This document shows positions 42,678 to 50,621 of a DNA stretch of 64,000 nt, in pieces. The position numbers and the translations under genes are program-made. A model generated the notes under the pieces. That model ran no database searches and was not told the DNA's origin. It was given only the letters and a program-made list of their open reading frames with translations. The DNA lies in contig NZ_BJNZ01000018.1 in NCBI RefSeq assembly GCF_006539945.1, positions 1 through 64,000 of the forward strand, given 5' to 3'. Every line of letters begins with the position of its first letter. Position 1 is the stretch's first letter. The stretch comes from Cellulosimicrobium cellulans (GTDB lineage: Bacteria > Actinomycetota > Actinomycetes > Actinomycetales > Cellulomonadaceae).

Positions 42678-43931
42678 TCACCCCGTCGGCGTCACCGCGA
42701 CCCGCAGCAGCCGGTCGTCGCCGTCGCGCGGGTCCCCGCGCCCGTCGGTGTTGTTGGTCAGCACGTACAGCACGGAGCTCCCGTCGTCCCCGAGCGGCGT
42801 CGCCGGGTCCACGAGGACCGCGCGCAACCGGCCCCGGTCCGTGAGCATCGCCTGCGGCGCCCCGAACGCGTCGGCCGACGTCCCGCCGTCGGGCGACGCG
42901 AACGGCACGCGCCACAGCGTCCGGCCCCGCAGGCCGGCCAGGTACGCGCCCTCGCGGGTCACGGCCAGCCCGCTCGGCGAGGCGTCCGACGTCGCCCACG
43001 TCGCCACGGGGTCCACGAACCCCGCCTGGGTGCCGCCCACTCCCTCGACCTCCGGCCAGCCGTAGTTCCCGCCGGGCACGACGACGTTGAGCTCGTCGAA
43101 CGTGTCCTGCCCGAACTCCGACGCGAGCATGCGGCCCGTCACGTCCCACCCGACACCCTGGACGTTGCGGTGCCCCAGGCTCCACACCGGCGAGGCCGGG
43201 TCCGGGTTCCCCGGTGCGGGATCGCCGTCCACCGTCAGACGCAGGGTCTTGCCGTTGAGCGCGCCCGCGTCCTGCGCCGCACCGCGCTGCTGCGCGTCCC
43301 CCGTCGTCACGTACAGGTAGCCGTCCGGCCCGAACCCGAGCCGACCGCCGTCGTGCGTGGAGGCCGCGGGGATGCCCTGGAGGACCGGGGTGAGGGCCGA
43401 CAGCTCGCGACCGGCGAGCGTCCCCCGCAGGACCTCGTTGCCGCCGTCCGCGGTCCGGTAGACGAACACCTCCCCCGGCGCCGCGCCGCCCTCGGGCCCG
43501 ACCGCGACCCCGAGCAGGCCCGACTCGCCCCGCGCGACCGTTCCGTCGCGCAGGTCGTCCGCGCCCGGCCCCGTGACCGGCTCGACGGCGCCCGTCGCCG
43601 GGTCCACGACGACGAGCCGGCGCTCGTCGCGCAGCGAGACGAGCAGCGTCCCGTCCGCGAGCGCCGCGAGTCCCCACGGCGCGGGCAGCCCGGTCGCGAC
43701 CTCGGTCACGTCCACCCGCACCTCGGGCACGACGACGAGCCCGGGCTCCGGCGCGGGCGCAGGGGTGCTCGTCTCCGCGGGTTCGCTCGGCTCTGCGGTG
43801 GCCGTCGTGACCGACGGGCCGGGGACGGGTCCCGGACCGTCGTCGGGGGTGCACCCGGTCAACAGCACGGCGACGATCCCGGCCACGACGGTGAGCCGCG
43901 CGCGGCGTGACGACGACCCGTGGACACGCAT
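42678..43931 (-). CDS. PQQ-dependent sugar dehydrogenase-type lipoprotein (glucose/sorbosone dehydrogenase family)
   Basis: A 417-residue lipoprotein: the signal peptide ends in LLTGC-T (Cys about residue 27). A Pro/Thr-rich spacer (about 40 residues) is followed by a six-bladed propeller of the GSDH family: VATGLPAPWGLAALADGTLLVSLRDERRLVVVD, ESGLLGVAVGPE, THDGGRLGFGPDGYLYVTTGDA, SLGHRNVQGVGWDVTGRMLASEFGQDTFDELNVVVPGGNYGWPEVEG. The His and Arg of GHRNVQG are family-typical catalytic or PQQ-contacting residues. It would oxidise aldose sugars outside the cell if PQQ is available; no PQQ synthesis genes are in the window. The ATG at 43929-43931 is used. Confidence 0.9.
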   Translation of the reverse strand: MRVHGSSSRRARLTVVAGIVAVLLTGCTPDDGPGPVPGPSVTTATAEPSEPAETSTPAPAPEPGLVVVPEVRVDVTEVATGLPAPWGLAALADGTLLVSLRDERRLVVVDPATGAVEPVTGPGADDLRDGTVARGESGLLGVAVGPEGGAAPGEVFVYRTADGGNEVLRGTLAGRELSALTPVLQGIPAASTHDGGRLGFGPDGYLYVTTGDAQQRGAAQDAGALNGKTLRLTVDGDPAPGNPDPASPVWSLGHRNVQGVGWDVTGRMLASEFGQDTFDELNVVVPGGNYGWPEVEGVGGTQAGFVDPVATWATSDASPSGLAVTREGAYLAGLRGRTLWRVPFASPDGGTSADAFGAPQAMLTDRGRLRAVLVDPATPLGDDGSSVLYVLTNNTDGRGDPRDGDDRLLRVAVTPTG

Positions 43932-44060
43932 GCGCCCATCGTCGCGCGCCGTGGGCGCCGTCGCACGTGCCGCGCTCGCCGCGCACGACGGCCGATCCGC
44001 GCCACACTGGAGAGAAGGAGGCGGGTCCTCCCGCCTCACCGGCCCTCAGGGAGGGACGCC

Positions 44061-44495
44061 ATGAACCCGAAGGTGCTCAGCTTCGTCGTCGCCGCGGTCG
44101 CGTACGGGGTGACGCTCGGCATCGCCGACCTGGTGCTCGAGGGAATGACCATGAGCTGGCTGTGGGGGCTCGTCGCGGTCGCGCTCTTCACCGTGACGAT
44201 CACCCTCCTGCGCCCGCTCGTGGTGCGGCTCCTCGGCAAGCACGTCCACGGCTGGACGTGGACCCTGGGGATCGTCACCGTGCTCGGCTCGCTCATCGTC
44301 ACCACGCTGCTGTCCCCGTCGAGCGGGTTCGACATCGACGGCTTCTGGACCTGGGTCTGGGCGACGCTCATCGTCTGGGTCGGGACGGTCGTCTACGACC
44401 TGGTCGACGACCGCGCCGTCGCCGCGGCGGGGCGTCAGGTCGACAGGTACCAGGGGCGTCACGGTCGGACGCCGCCCACGGCGGCGCCGGCCTGA
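44061..44495 (+). CDS. Four-helix small membrane protein (phage-holin-superfamily-like)
   Basis: A 144-residue protein with about four membrane segments: KVLSFVVAAVAYGVTLGIADLV, SWLWGLVAVALFTVTITLL, WTWTLGIVTVLGSLIVTTLL and WTWVWATLIVWVGTVVYDLV, then a charged tail. GGGAGGGA precedes the ATG at 44061. Such proteins are listed in actinobacterial genomes as superfamily IV holin-like; a role in lysis is not shown. It is divergent from the sugar dehydrogenase-like lipoprotein gene. Confidence 0.7.
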   Translation: MNPKVLSFVVAAVAYGVTLGIADLVLEGMTMSWLWGLVAVALFTVTITLLRPLVVRLLGKHVHGWTWTLGIVTVLGSLIVTTLLSPSSGFDIDGFWTWVWATLIVWVGTVVYDLVDDRAVAAAGRQVDRYQGRHGRTPPTAAPA

Positions 44496-44624
44496 CCCCG
44501 GACCCTCAGGACCTCTGGCCCGACGACCCGGTCCTTCGGCGGCCACGCGCCCACCCGCGACGAGGCACGCTGGTACCGGAAGCTCCCCCGAGGGCCGGAG
44601 GAGCCGGCGAGGAGGTCGGTACGC

Positions 44625-45434
44625 ATGTCGCGGTCGTACGTGGTCACGGGTTCGGCGTCGGGGGTGGGTGCGTCCACCGCCGGGCTGCTGCGCGACCGGG
44701 GAGACCGCGTGGTCGGTGTCGACCTGCGCGACGCCGAGGTCGAGGCCGACCTGAGCACCCCCGACGGCCGGGCGGCCGCCGTCGACCGCGTCATGGCGCT
44801 CACCGACGGGCGCGTCGACGGGGTCGTCGCGTGCGCGGGCATCGCCGCCCCGGTGCCGAAGACCGTCGCCGTGAACTTCTTCGGCGTCACGCGGCTCCTC
44901 GCCGCGCTGCTCCCGGCGCTCGAGCGGTCGGACGCGCCGCGCGCCGCCGTCGTCTCGTCCATGGCGACCCTGCAGCCGGTGTCCGACGAGCTCGTCGCCG
45001 CGTGCCTCGCCGACGACGAGGACACGGCGCTGCGCGTCGCCGCGACGCTCGCGGACCAGGGGCCCGCGGTCGGCTACCTCAGCTACCCGTCGTCCAAGCG
45101 GGCGCTCTCGAGGTGGGTGCGGCGCGAGTGCGTCACCCCCTCGTGGGCGGGTCGAGGGATCCCGCTCAACGCCGTCGCCCCGGGGACGGTGCTCACGCCC
45201 ATGACGTCCGCGCTGCTCTCGACCCCGGAGTCCGCCGCCATGGTCGACGCCGCCGTCCCGATGCCCCTGCACGGGCACCAGTCGCCAGAGTCGGTCGCGA
45301 GCCTGCTGCTGTGGCTCACCGACCCGGCGAACACCCACGTCACCGGGCAGACGATCTACGACGACGGCGGCGCCGACGCCGTGCTGCGCGGGGACGACGT
45401 GTGGACGGGGACGACGCCTACGCCAGCCGGGTGA
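44625..45434 (+). CDS. Short-chain dehydrogenase/reductase
   Basis: A 269-residue classical SDR. The cofactor loop is GSASGVGASTAGLL, NAG is replaced by VVACAGIA, the catalytic Ser is in VVSSMATLQ and the Tyr-Lys pair is in YLSYPSSKRALSRWV (YxxxK). The C-terminal stretch GIPLNAVAPGTVLTPM and ASLLLWLTDPANTHVTGQTIYDDGG is typical. It probably uses NAD(P) with a small carbonyl or hydroxyl substrate. The gene overlaps the convergent aminotransferase gene by 17 bases. GAGGAGG lies upstream of the ATG. Confidence 0.92.
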   Translation: MSRSYVVTGSASGVGASTAGLLRDRGDRVVGVDLRDAEVEADLSTPDGRAAAVDRVMALTDGRVDGVVACAGIAAPVPKTVAVNFFGVTRLLAALLPALERSDAPRAAVVSSMATLQPVSDELVAACLADDEDTALRVAATLADQGPAVGYLSYPSSKRALSRWVRRECVTPSWAGRGIPLNAVAPGTVLTPMTSALLSTPESAAMVDAAVPMPLHGHQSPESVASLLLWLTDPANTHVTGQTIYDDGGADAVLRGDDVWTGTTPTPAG

Positions 45435-46602
45435 GGCCGCGCTTGAGGCCGCGGATCGCCTGACCGATGCGGTGCTCGTTCTCGATGAGCGCGAACCGCA
45501 CGAACTCGTCGCCGCCGGGACCGAACCCGACGCCCGGGGACACGGCGACGTCGCACTCCTCGACGAGGTGCGTCGCGAACTCGATCGAGCCCATGTCGCG
45601 GTAGGGCTCGGGGATGCGGGCCCACGCGAACATCGTGCCGCCGGGCTTGTGGATGTCCCAGCCGATGCGCTGGAGGCCGTCGTACAGGGCGTCGCGACGC
45701 GACGCGTAGACGGACGAGATCTCCTGCGGGAACTCGGTCGCCTCGTTGAGCGTCACGGTCGCGGCGATCTGGATCGGCTGGAACGTGCCGTAGTCGAGGT
45801 AGCTCTTGAGCTTGGCGAGCGCCCCGACGACGTCGCGGCGCCCCACGAGGAACGCGACGCGCCAGCCGGCCATGGAGAACGACTTCGTCATCGAGTACAG
45901 CTCGACCGCGACCTCGCGCGCGCCCTCGCACTCCATGATCGACGGCGGACGGAACCCGTCGAACGTCATGTCCGCGTAGGCGAGGTCGTGCACGAGCACG
46001 ACGTCCTTGTCCCGGGCCCAGTCGACGAGCCGCTGGAGGTCCTCCTTGGTCGCGACCGTCGTCGTCGGGTTGTGCGGGAACGACAGCACGACGACGCGCG
46101 GCTTGGGCCAGCCCAGCTCCCAGGCCTCGATGATCCGGTCGATGTACCCCGCGGCGTCGGTCCCGTCGCCGATGGGGACCTGGCGCGCGTCGGCGCCCGC
46201 GAAGTAGGGGCCCCAGATGTGGATGGGGTAGCTCGGGGTCGGGACGAGCGCGACGTCGCCCGGCTGCAGCAGCACCCACATGAGGTGGCTGAAGCCCTCC
46301 TTGGCGCCGATGGTCGAGATGATCTCCGTGTCCGGGTCGAGGCTCACGCCGAACCGGCGCTGGTACAGCCCGGCCACGGCCTCGCGGAGCTTGGGGATTC
46401 CGCGCGATGCGGAGTAGCGGTGGTTGCGCGAGTTCTGCGCGGCCTCGGCGAGCTTGTCGACCGCGACCTGCGGGCTGGGCAGGTCGGGGTTGCCGAACCC
46501 GAGGTCGACGACGTCGCGCCCCGCTCGGCGTGCCTCGATCTTGAGCCCGTCGATGATGGTGAAGACGTAGGGCGGCAGACCGGGGATCCGGCGGAACTCC
46601 AT
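45418..46602 (-). CDS. Pyridoxal-phosphate-dependent aminotransferase (AlaC/YfdZ-like, alanine-type)
   Basis: A 394-residue fold-type I aminotransferase. It opens RRIPGLPPYVFTIIDGLKIEARRAGRDVVDLGFGNPDLPSP; the PLP lysine is in ELYSMTKSFSMAGWRVAFLVG (about residue 242) and the carboxylate Arg is in GDEFVRFALIENEHRIGQAIRGLKRGL. This wording matches the branch of aspartate-type aminotransferases annotated as AlaC/YfdZ (glutamate-pyruvate). The donor and acceptor are inferred. The ATG at 46600-46602 has no clear ribosome site. Confidence 0.9.
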   Translation of the reverse strand: MEFRRIPGLPPYVFTIIDGLKIEARRAGRDVVDLGFGNPDLPSPQVAVDKLAEAAQNSRNHRYSASRGIPKLREAVAGLYQRRFGVSLDPDTEIISTIGAKEGFSHLMWVLLQPGDVALVPTPSYPIHIWGPYFAGADARQVPIGDGTDAAGYIDRIIEAWELGWPKPRVVVLSFPHNPTTTVATKEDLQRLVDWARDKDVVLVHDLAYADMTFDGFRPPSIMECEGAREVAVELYSMTKSFSMAGWRVAFLVGRRDVVGALAKLKSYLDYGTFQPIQIAATVTLNEATEFPQEISSVYASRRDALYDGLQRIGWDIHKPGGTMFAWARIPEPYRDMGSIEFATHLVEECDVAVSPGVGFGPGGDEFVRFALIENEHRIGQAIRGLKRGLTRLA

Positions 46603-46691
46603 CGCAGTGCTCCAGCTCTGTGCGGGGTGCCCGGGCGCGGGGGTGCGCGCGGGTCGCGGGTCTCGCAGGGTACGCCTGCTGCCGGACGCCG

Positions 46692-46715
46692 CGCGTCCCG
46701 TCTCGTCGGGACGGG
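46692..46715 (-). terminator. Small terminator hairpin after a MarR-like gene
   Basis: CGTCCCG (46694-46700) pairs with CGGGACG (46707-46713), loop TCTCGT, four bases before the stop codon of the MarR-like gene on the minus strand. Weak but well placed. Confidence 0.5.
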
Positions 46716-46718
46716 CGC

Positions 46719-47195
46719 TCAGCCCTCCCAGCCGAGGTTGCGCGCCATGCGCTCGAGCGTCGCGACCGTCTGCGCGTACTCCGCGCGGCTGATGCCGTCC
46801 GCGACCCGCTCGCGCGAGACCGACACCGCGTCGAGCAGGTCGTGATAGGCGTGGTTGCCCGCGACGGTCACGGACAGGCTGCCCGAGCCGTCGCGCGCGA
46901 CCCAGCCCCGCCGCACGAGGTCGTCGATCTCGGCCGTCACGGCGCTCGCCCCGTGGCCGACCCCCGGGGCCGCGCCCGTGAACGGCGAGAGGACGCCGTC
47001 GACGCTCGTCTCCTCGCTCACGCCGTCCCGGATCGTGTTGAGCACCTGCCAGTGCCGGCGCGTGAGCCCCGAGTGCTGGAACACGCCGTCGAAGCTCTCG
47101 TCGATGAGCCGGTCCACGAGCTTGAGCCAGTACCCGATGGGGCGCTCCGGCGCACCGGCAGGAGGCGTCGCGGCGGGCGTCGGGTCGTCGCTCAT
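46719..47195 (-). CDS. MarR-like transcriptional regulator
   Basis: A 158-residue protein: RPIGYWLKLVDRLIDESFDGVFQHSGLTRRHWQVLNTIRDGVSEETSVDGVLSPF, then ASAVTAEIDDLVRRGWVARDGSGSLSVTVAGNHAYHDLLDAV. The helix-turn-helix and wing match a MarR-type winged helix, but the segment between the first helices is longer than usual and the wing is short. GGGAGGA lies before the ATG at 47193-47195. It is divergent from the nicotinamidase-like gene (129 bases), the likely target or neighbour. Confidence 0.75.
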   Translation of the reverse strand: MSDDPTPAATPPAGAPERPIGYWLKLVDRLIDESFDGVFQHSGLTRRHWQVLNTIRDGVSEETSVDGVLSPFTGAAPGVGHGASAVTAEIDDLVRRGWVARDGSGSLSVTVAGNHAYHDLLDAVSVSRERVADGISRAEYAQTVATLERMARNLGWEG

Positions 47196-47324
47196 CGGGT
47201 CCTCCCGGGTGCTCGGGTCACGGCTGCTCCCACTCTCGCACCCGCGCGCGGGACGCGCCCGGCGGGCCCGGCCCCCCACGCGCAGGCTCCCCCACGCCCC
47301 CGTCCCGGGTGGCAGAGTGGGCGC

Positions 47325-47924
47325 ATGAGCGAGAACACTCCCGCGGTGCGCCGCGCGCTGATCGTCGTCGACGTCCAGCCCACGTTCTGCGAGGGCGGGG
47401 AGCTGGGGGTCGCGGGCGGGAACGCGGTCGCGCAGCGGATCGCCGACCACGCGCGCGACCACCGAGACGCCTACGACCTCGTCGTCACGACCCAGGACTG
47501 GCACGTCGACCCGGGCGAGCACTGGAGCCCGGACCCCGACTTCGTCGACACGTGGCCCCCGCACGGGATCGCGGGCACCCCGAACGCCGAGCTGCACCCC
47601 GCGCTGGCCGGCCTCGCGCCCGACGCCGAGGTGAAGAAGGGCGAGTACCAGGCCGCGTACTCCGGCTTCGAGGGGGTCGACGTCGGCGGCCGGCCGCTCG
47701 CGGACGTCCTGCGCGACGCCGGGATCGAGGCGGTCGACGTCGTCGGCATCGCCGAGTCGCACTGCGTGCGCGCGACGGCGCTCGACGCGCACGCGCTCGG
47801 CCTCGCCACCCGGGTCCTCACCGACCTCACCGTGCCGGTGACGCCCGAGCTGGGCGCCGCGGCGCGCGAGGAGCTCGCGGCGGCAGGGGTCGCGCTCGAG
47901 CCGAGCACCGCCGTCGGGCGCTGA
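47325..47924 (+). CDS. pncA: Nicotinamidase (isochorismatase family)
   Basis: A 199-residue hydrolase of the isochorismatase fold. It starts RRALIVVDVQPTFCEGGELGVAGGN (catalytic Asp in VDVQ), continues VVTTQDWHVDPGEHWSPDPDF (metal-site Asp and His residues, as in nicotinamidase), the active Lys is in VKKGEYQ and the catalytic Cys in GIAESHCVRATALDA. These marks suit nicotinamidase/pyrazinamidase, which makes nicotinic acid in NAD recycling. The gene is convergent with rsmI, only 13 bases from its stop codon. Confidence 0.92.
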   Translation: MSENTPAVRRALIVVDVQPTFCEGGELGVAGGNAVAQRIADHARDHRDAYDLVVTTQDWHVDPGEHWSPDPDFVDTWPPHGIAGTPNAELHPALAGLAPDAEVKKGEYQAAYSGFEGVDVGGRPLADVLRDAGIEAVDVVGIAESHCVRATALDAHALGLATRVLTDLTVPVTPELGAAAREELAAAGVALEPSTAVGR

Positions 47925-47937
47925 CGGTCCCGCCGCC

Positions 47938-48828
47938 TCAGCGGCGGCGCGCCTCCAGGGCCGCCGCGTAGAGGTCGCGCTTCGCGACCCCCGCGTCCTG
48001 GGCGACGTCCGCGACGACCTCCTTGAGCCGCTCGCCGCCGTCGACGCGCGCGAGCACGGCCGGGACGAGCTCGGCGAGCGGCACCGGACCGCGCGGCGGC
48101 GCACCGCCGACCACGACGCAGATCTCCCCGCGGAGCTGCTCGTCGGCGGCGCGTCCCGCGAGCTCGCCGAGAGGCCCGCGCAGCACCTCCTCGTACGTCT
48201 TGGTGAGCTCGCGCGCGACGGCGGCCGGCCGGTCCGCGCCGAACGCCTCGGCCATCGCGGCGAGCGTCTCCGCCACGCGGTGCGGCGCCTCGAAGAACAC
48301 GAGCGTGCGCGACTCGTCGGCGAGCGCCGCGAGCGCGCGCGACCGGTCGCCCGCCTTGCGCGGCAGGAAGCCCTCGAAGCAGAAGCGGTCCGTCGGGAGC
48401 CCCGAGAGCGCGAGTGCGGTGAGGACGGCGCTCGGCCCGGGCGCCGTCGTGACCGGGACCCCGCGCTCGACCGCGCGCGCGACGACGCGGAAGCCAGGGT
48501 CGGACACGCTCGGCATGCCCGCGTCGGACACGACGAGCACCGTCCCGCCGCCGTCGACGACGTCGAGCAGGTCGTCCGCGCGGTCGGACTCGTTGTGCTC
48601 GTGGAAGCTGAGGACGCGTCCACCGACCTGCACGCCCAGCCGGCCGGCGAGGGCGTGCAGGCGGCGGGTGTCCTCCGCCGCGACGACGTCCGCCTCCGCG
48701 AGCAGCCGTCTCAGCCGCGGGCTCGCGTCCTCCGCGTTGCCGATCGGGGTGCCGCCCAGCACCAGGTGCCCGGCCTCCCGCGGGGTCGTGGGCCGGTCGG
48801 CGTCGGGCGCGTCGGGCGAGGAAGACAT
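47938..48828 (-). CDS. rsmI: 16S rRNA (cytidine1402-2'-O)-methyltransferase
   Basis: A 296-residue SAM-dependent tetrapyrrole-methylase-fold enzyme. Seen: LVLGGTPIGNAEDASPRLRRLLAEADVVAAEDTRR at the N-terminus, the cofactor segment LVVSDAGMPSVSDPGFRVV, VPVTTAPGPSAVLTALALSGLPTDRFCFEGFLPRKAGDR, and ELTKTYEEVLRGPLGEL. It methylates C1402 of 16S rRNA. The ATG at 48826-48828 is 34 bases from the divergent mannosyltransferase start, the usual actinobacterial pair. Confidence 0.94.
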   Translation of the reverse strand: MSSSPDAPDADRPTTPREAGHLVLGGTPIGNAEDASPRLRRLLAEADVVAAEDTRRLHALAGRLGVQVGGRVLSFHEHNESDRADDLLDVVDGGGTVLVVSDAGMPSVSDPGFRVVARAVERGVPVTTAPGPSAVLTALALSGLPTDRFCFEGFLPRKAGDRSRALAALADESRTLVFFEAPHRVAETLAAMAEAFGADRPAAVARELTKTYEEVLRGPLGELAGRAADEQLRGEICVVVGGAPPRGPVPLAELVPAVLARVDGGERLKEVVADVAQDAGVAKRDLYAAALEARRR

Positions 48829-48862
48829 GGTTCCCAGGGTTCCACACCCCTGTGCCCCTACG

Positions 48863-50617
48863 ATGGCCAGCGTGTCCCAGCCGCCCGCCGACGCGCACCC
48901 CGGACCCCGGCACACGACCGACGTCCCCCACGAGCCCGCCGACGCGTCGGGCCGGCCGTCCGGCGTCGAGCCCGACGGGATCCCCTCGGGCGCCGACACG
49001 TCGCCCGCGCCCCTCGAGCAGGACGCCGACGACGCGCCCGCCCTGACCCACCGCGAGCGCCTCCTGCTCGCTCTGCTCGGACCCCGCCGTCTGACGCTCG
49101 GGGCGACCGCGCACGACCGGCTGTGGGGGTGGCTCGGGGTCGCGATCGTCGCCGTCGTCGCGGCGGTGCTGCGGCTGTGGAACCTCGGCCGCCCGGGCAC
49201 GCTCGTGTTCGACGAGACGTACTACGTCAAGCAGGCGTGGACGCTGCTCCAGGTCGGGTACGAGGCCGACTGGCCCGAGGAGCCGAACCCGGCGTTCGAG
49301 GCCGGGGACGTGAACTCGTTCCTCCCGACGGCCGACTACGTGGTCCACCCCCCGCTCGGCAAGTGGATGATCGCGCTCGGGATGAGGTTCTTCGGCGGGG
49401 CGGAGAACCCGTGGTCGTGGCGCATCGCGTCCGCGGTCGTGGGGGTGGTCGCCGTCGTGCTCGTGGCGAGGATCGCGCGGCGCCTGTTCGCCTCGACGGC
49501 GATGGGGATCGTCGCGGGCGCGCTCATGGCGGTGGACGGCGAGGCGATCGTGCACTCGCGCACGGGCCTGCTCGACAACATGCTCATGATCTGGGTGCTC
49601 GTCGCGTTCGGGTGCCTGCTGCTCGACCGCGAGCAGGCGCGACGCCGGCTCGCGGACCGCTGCGGGGCGATCCTCGACGCAGGCGGGAGGATCGGACGCT
49701 ACGGGCCCGGGCTCGGGTGGCGGTGGTGGCGCTTCGCGGCGGCCGTCGCGCTGGGCCTCGCGTGCGGGGTCAAGTGGTCCGGGCTGTACTTCCTCGCGGT
49801 CTTCGCCGTGGTGTCGGTGCTGTGGGACGCGACGGCGCGCCGCACCGCGGGCGTCGGGCGCTGGTGGGAGGACGCGCTCGTGCGCGACGCGGTCCCGGCC
49901 GCGCTCGTCATGCTCCCGACGGCGGCCCTCGCCTACCTCGCGTCGTGGACGTCGTGGTTCCGCACGCCCGGGGCGTACATGAGGCAGTGGGCGGTCGACC
50001 ACCCCGGCGAGGGGGTCCGGTGGCTCCCGCCCGGCCTGCGGTCGCTGTGGGAGTACCACCTCAAGATGTGGGACTTCCACAACGGGCTCACGTCCGAGCA
50101 CACGTACGAGGCGCACCCGCTCGGGTGGATCCTCCAGTGGCGCCCCACGTCGTTCTACTGGCGCTCCTACGACCCGGGCGAGGCCGGGTGCGAGGTCGAG
50201 CGGTGCGCCCGCGCGATCACGTCGCTCGGCAACCCCGTCCTGTGGTGGACGGCGGCGCTCGCGATCCTCGTCGCGCTCTGGGCGCTCGTGCGGCTCAAGG
50301 ACTGGCGCGCGCTCGCCGTGCTCAGCGGCGTCGTCGCCGGGTGGGCGCCGTGGTTCCTCTACGCCGAGCGGACCATCTTCACGTTCTACTCGATCGTGTT
50401 CACGCCGTGGGTCGTGCTCACGCTCGTCTACGCGATGACGCTCGCGCTCGAGCGCACCGAGCACCGCCCGGTCGCGCGGGCGCGCGTGAAGGTGGGGCTC
50501 ACGGTCCTGCTCACGACGATCGGCGCCGTCAGCGTGTTCTTCTACCCGATCTGGACGGCGTGGCAGGTGCCGTACTGGTTCTGGCGCCTGCACATGTGGC
50601 TGCCCACCTGGATCTGA
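48863..50617 (+). CDS. Dolichyl-phosphate-mannose--protein mannosyltransferase (PMT)
   Basis: A 584-residue polytopic membrane protein that transfers mannose from a polyprenyl carrier to Ser/Thr of exported proteins. After a disordered 60-residue N-terminus it has about 11 membrane segments. Family marks: RPGTLVFDETYYVKQAWTLLQ (catalytic Asp-Glu in the first external loop), DYVVHPPLGKWMIALGMRFFG, DGEAIVHSRTGLLDNMLM, and WDFHNGLTSEHTYEAHPLGWILQWRPTSFYW. It begins at the ATG at 48863 (a GTG at 48872 is also possible). It lies divergent to rsmI, as in mycobacteria (Rv1002c). Its last bases are convergent with the GH20 gene, four bases apart. Confidence 0.94.
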   Translation: MASVSQPPADAHPGPRHTTDVPHEPADASGRPSGVEPDGIPSGADTSPAPLEQDADDAPALTHRERLLLALLGPRRLTLGATAHDRLWGWLGVAIVAVVAAVLRLWNLGRPGTLVFDETYYVKQAWTLLQVGYEADWPEEPNPAFEAGDVNSFLPTADYVVHPPLGKWMIALGMRFFGGAENPWSWRIASAVVGVVAVVLVARIARRLFASTAMGIVAGALMAVDGEAIVHSRTGLLDNMLMIWVLVAFGCLLLDREQARRRLADRCGAILDAGGRIGRYGPGLGWRWWRFAAAVALGLACGVKWSGLYFLAVFAVVSVLWDATARRTAGVGRWWEDALVRDAVPAALVMLPTAALAYLASWTSWFRTPGAYMRQWAVDHPGEGVRWLPPGLRSLWEYHLKMWDFHNGLTSEHTYEAHPLGWILQWRPTSFYWRSYDPGEAGCEVERCARAITSLGNPVLWWTAALAILVALWALVRLKDWRALAVLSGVVAGWAPWFLYAERTIFTFYSIVFTPWVVLTLVYAMTLALERTEHRPVARARVKVGLTVLLTTIGAVSVFFYPIWTAWQVPYWFWRLHMWLPTWI

Positions 50618-50621
50618 CGCG

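Noticed and set aside
44061-44495. Prophage remnant because of the holin-like protein
   Set aside because: No lysin, integrase or structural gene is nearby and the neighbours are ordinary metabolic genes.
44496-44624. Additional short gene before the SDR
   Set aside because: The 129 bases show no convincing start or conserved frame.
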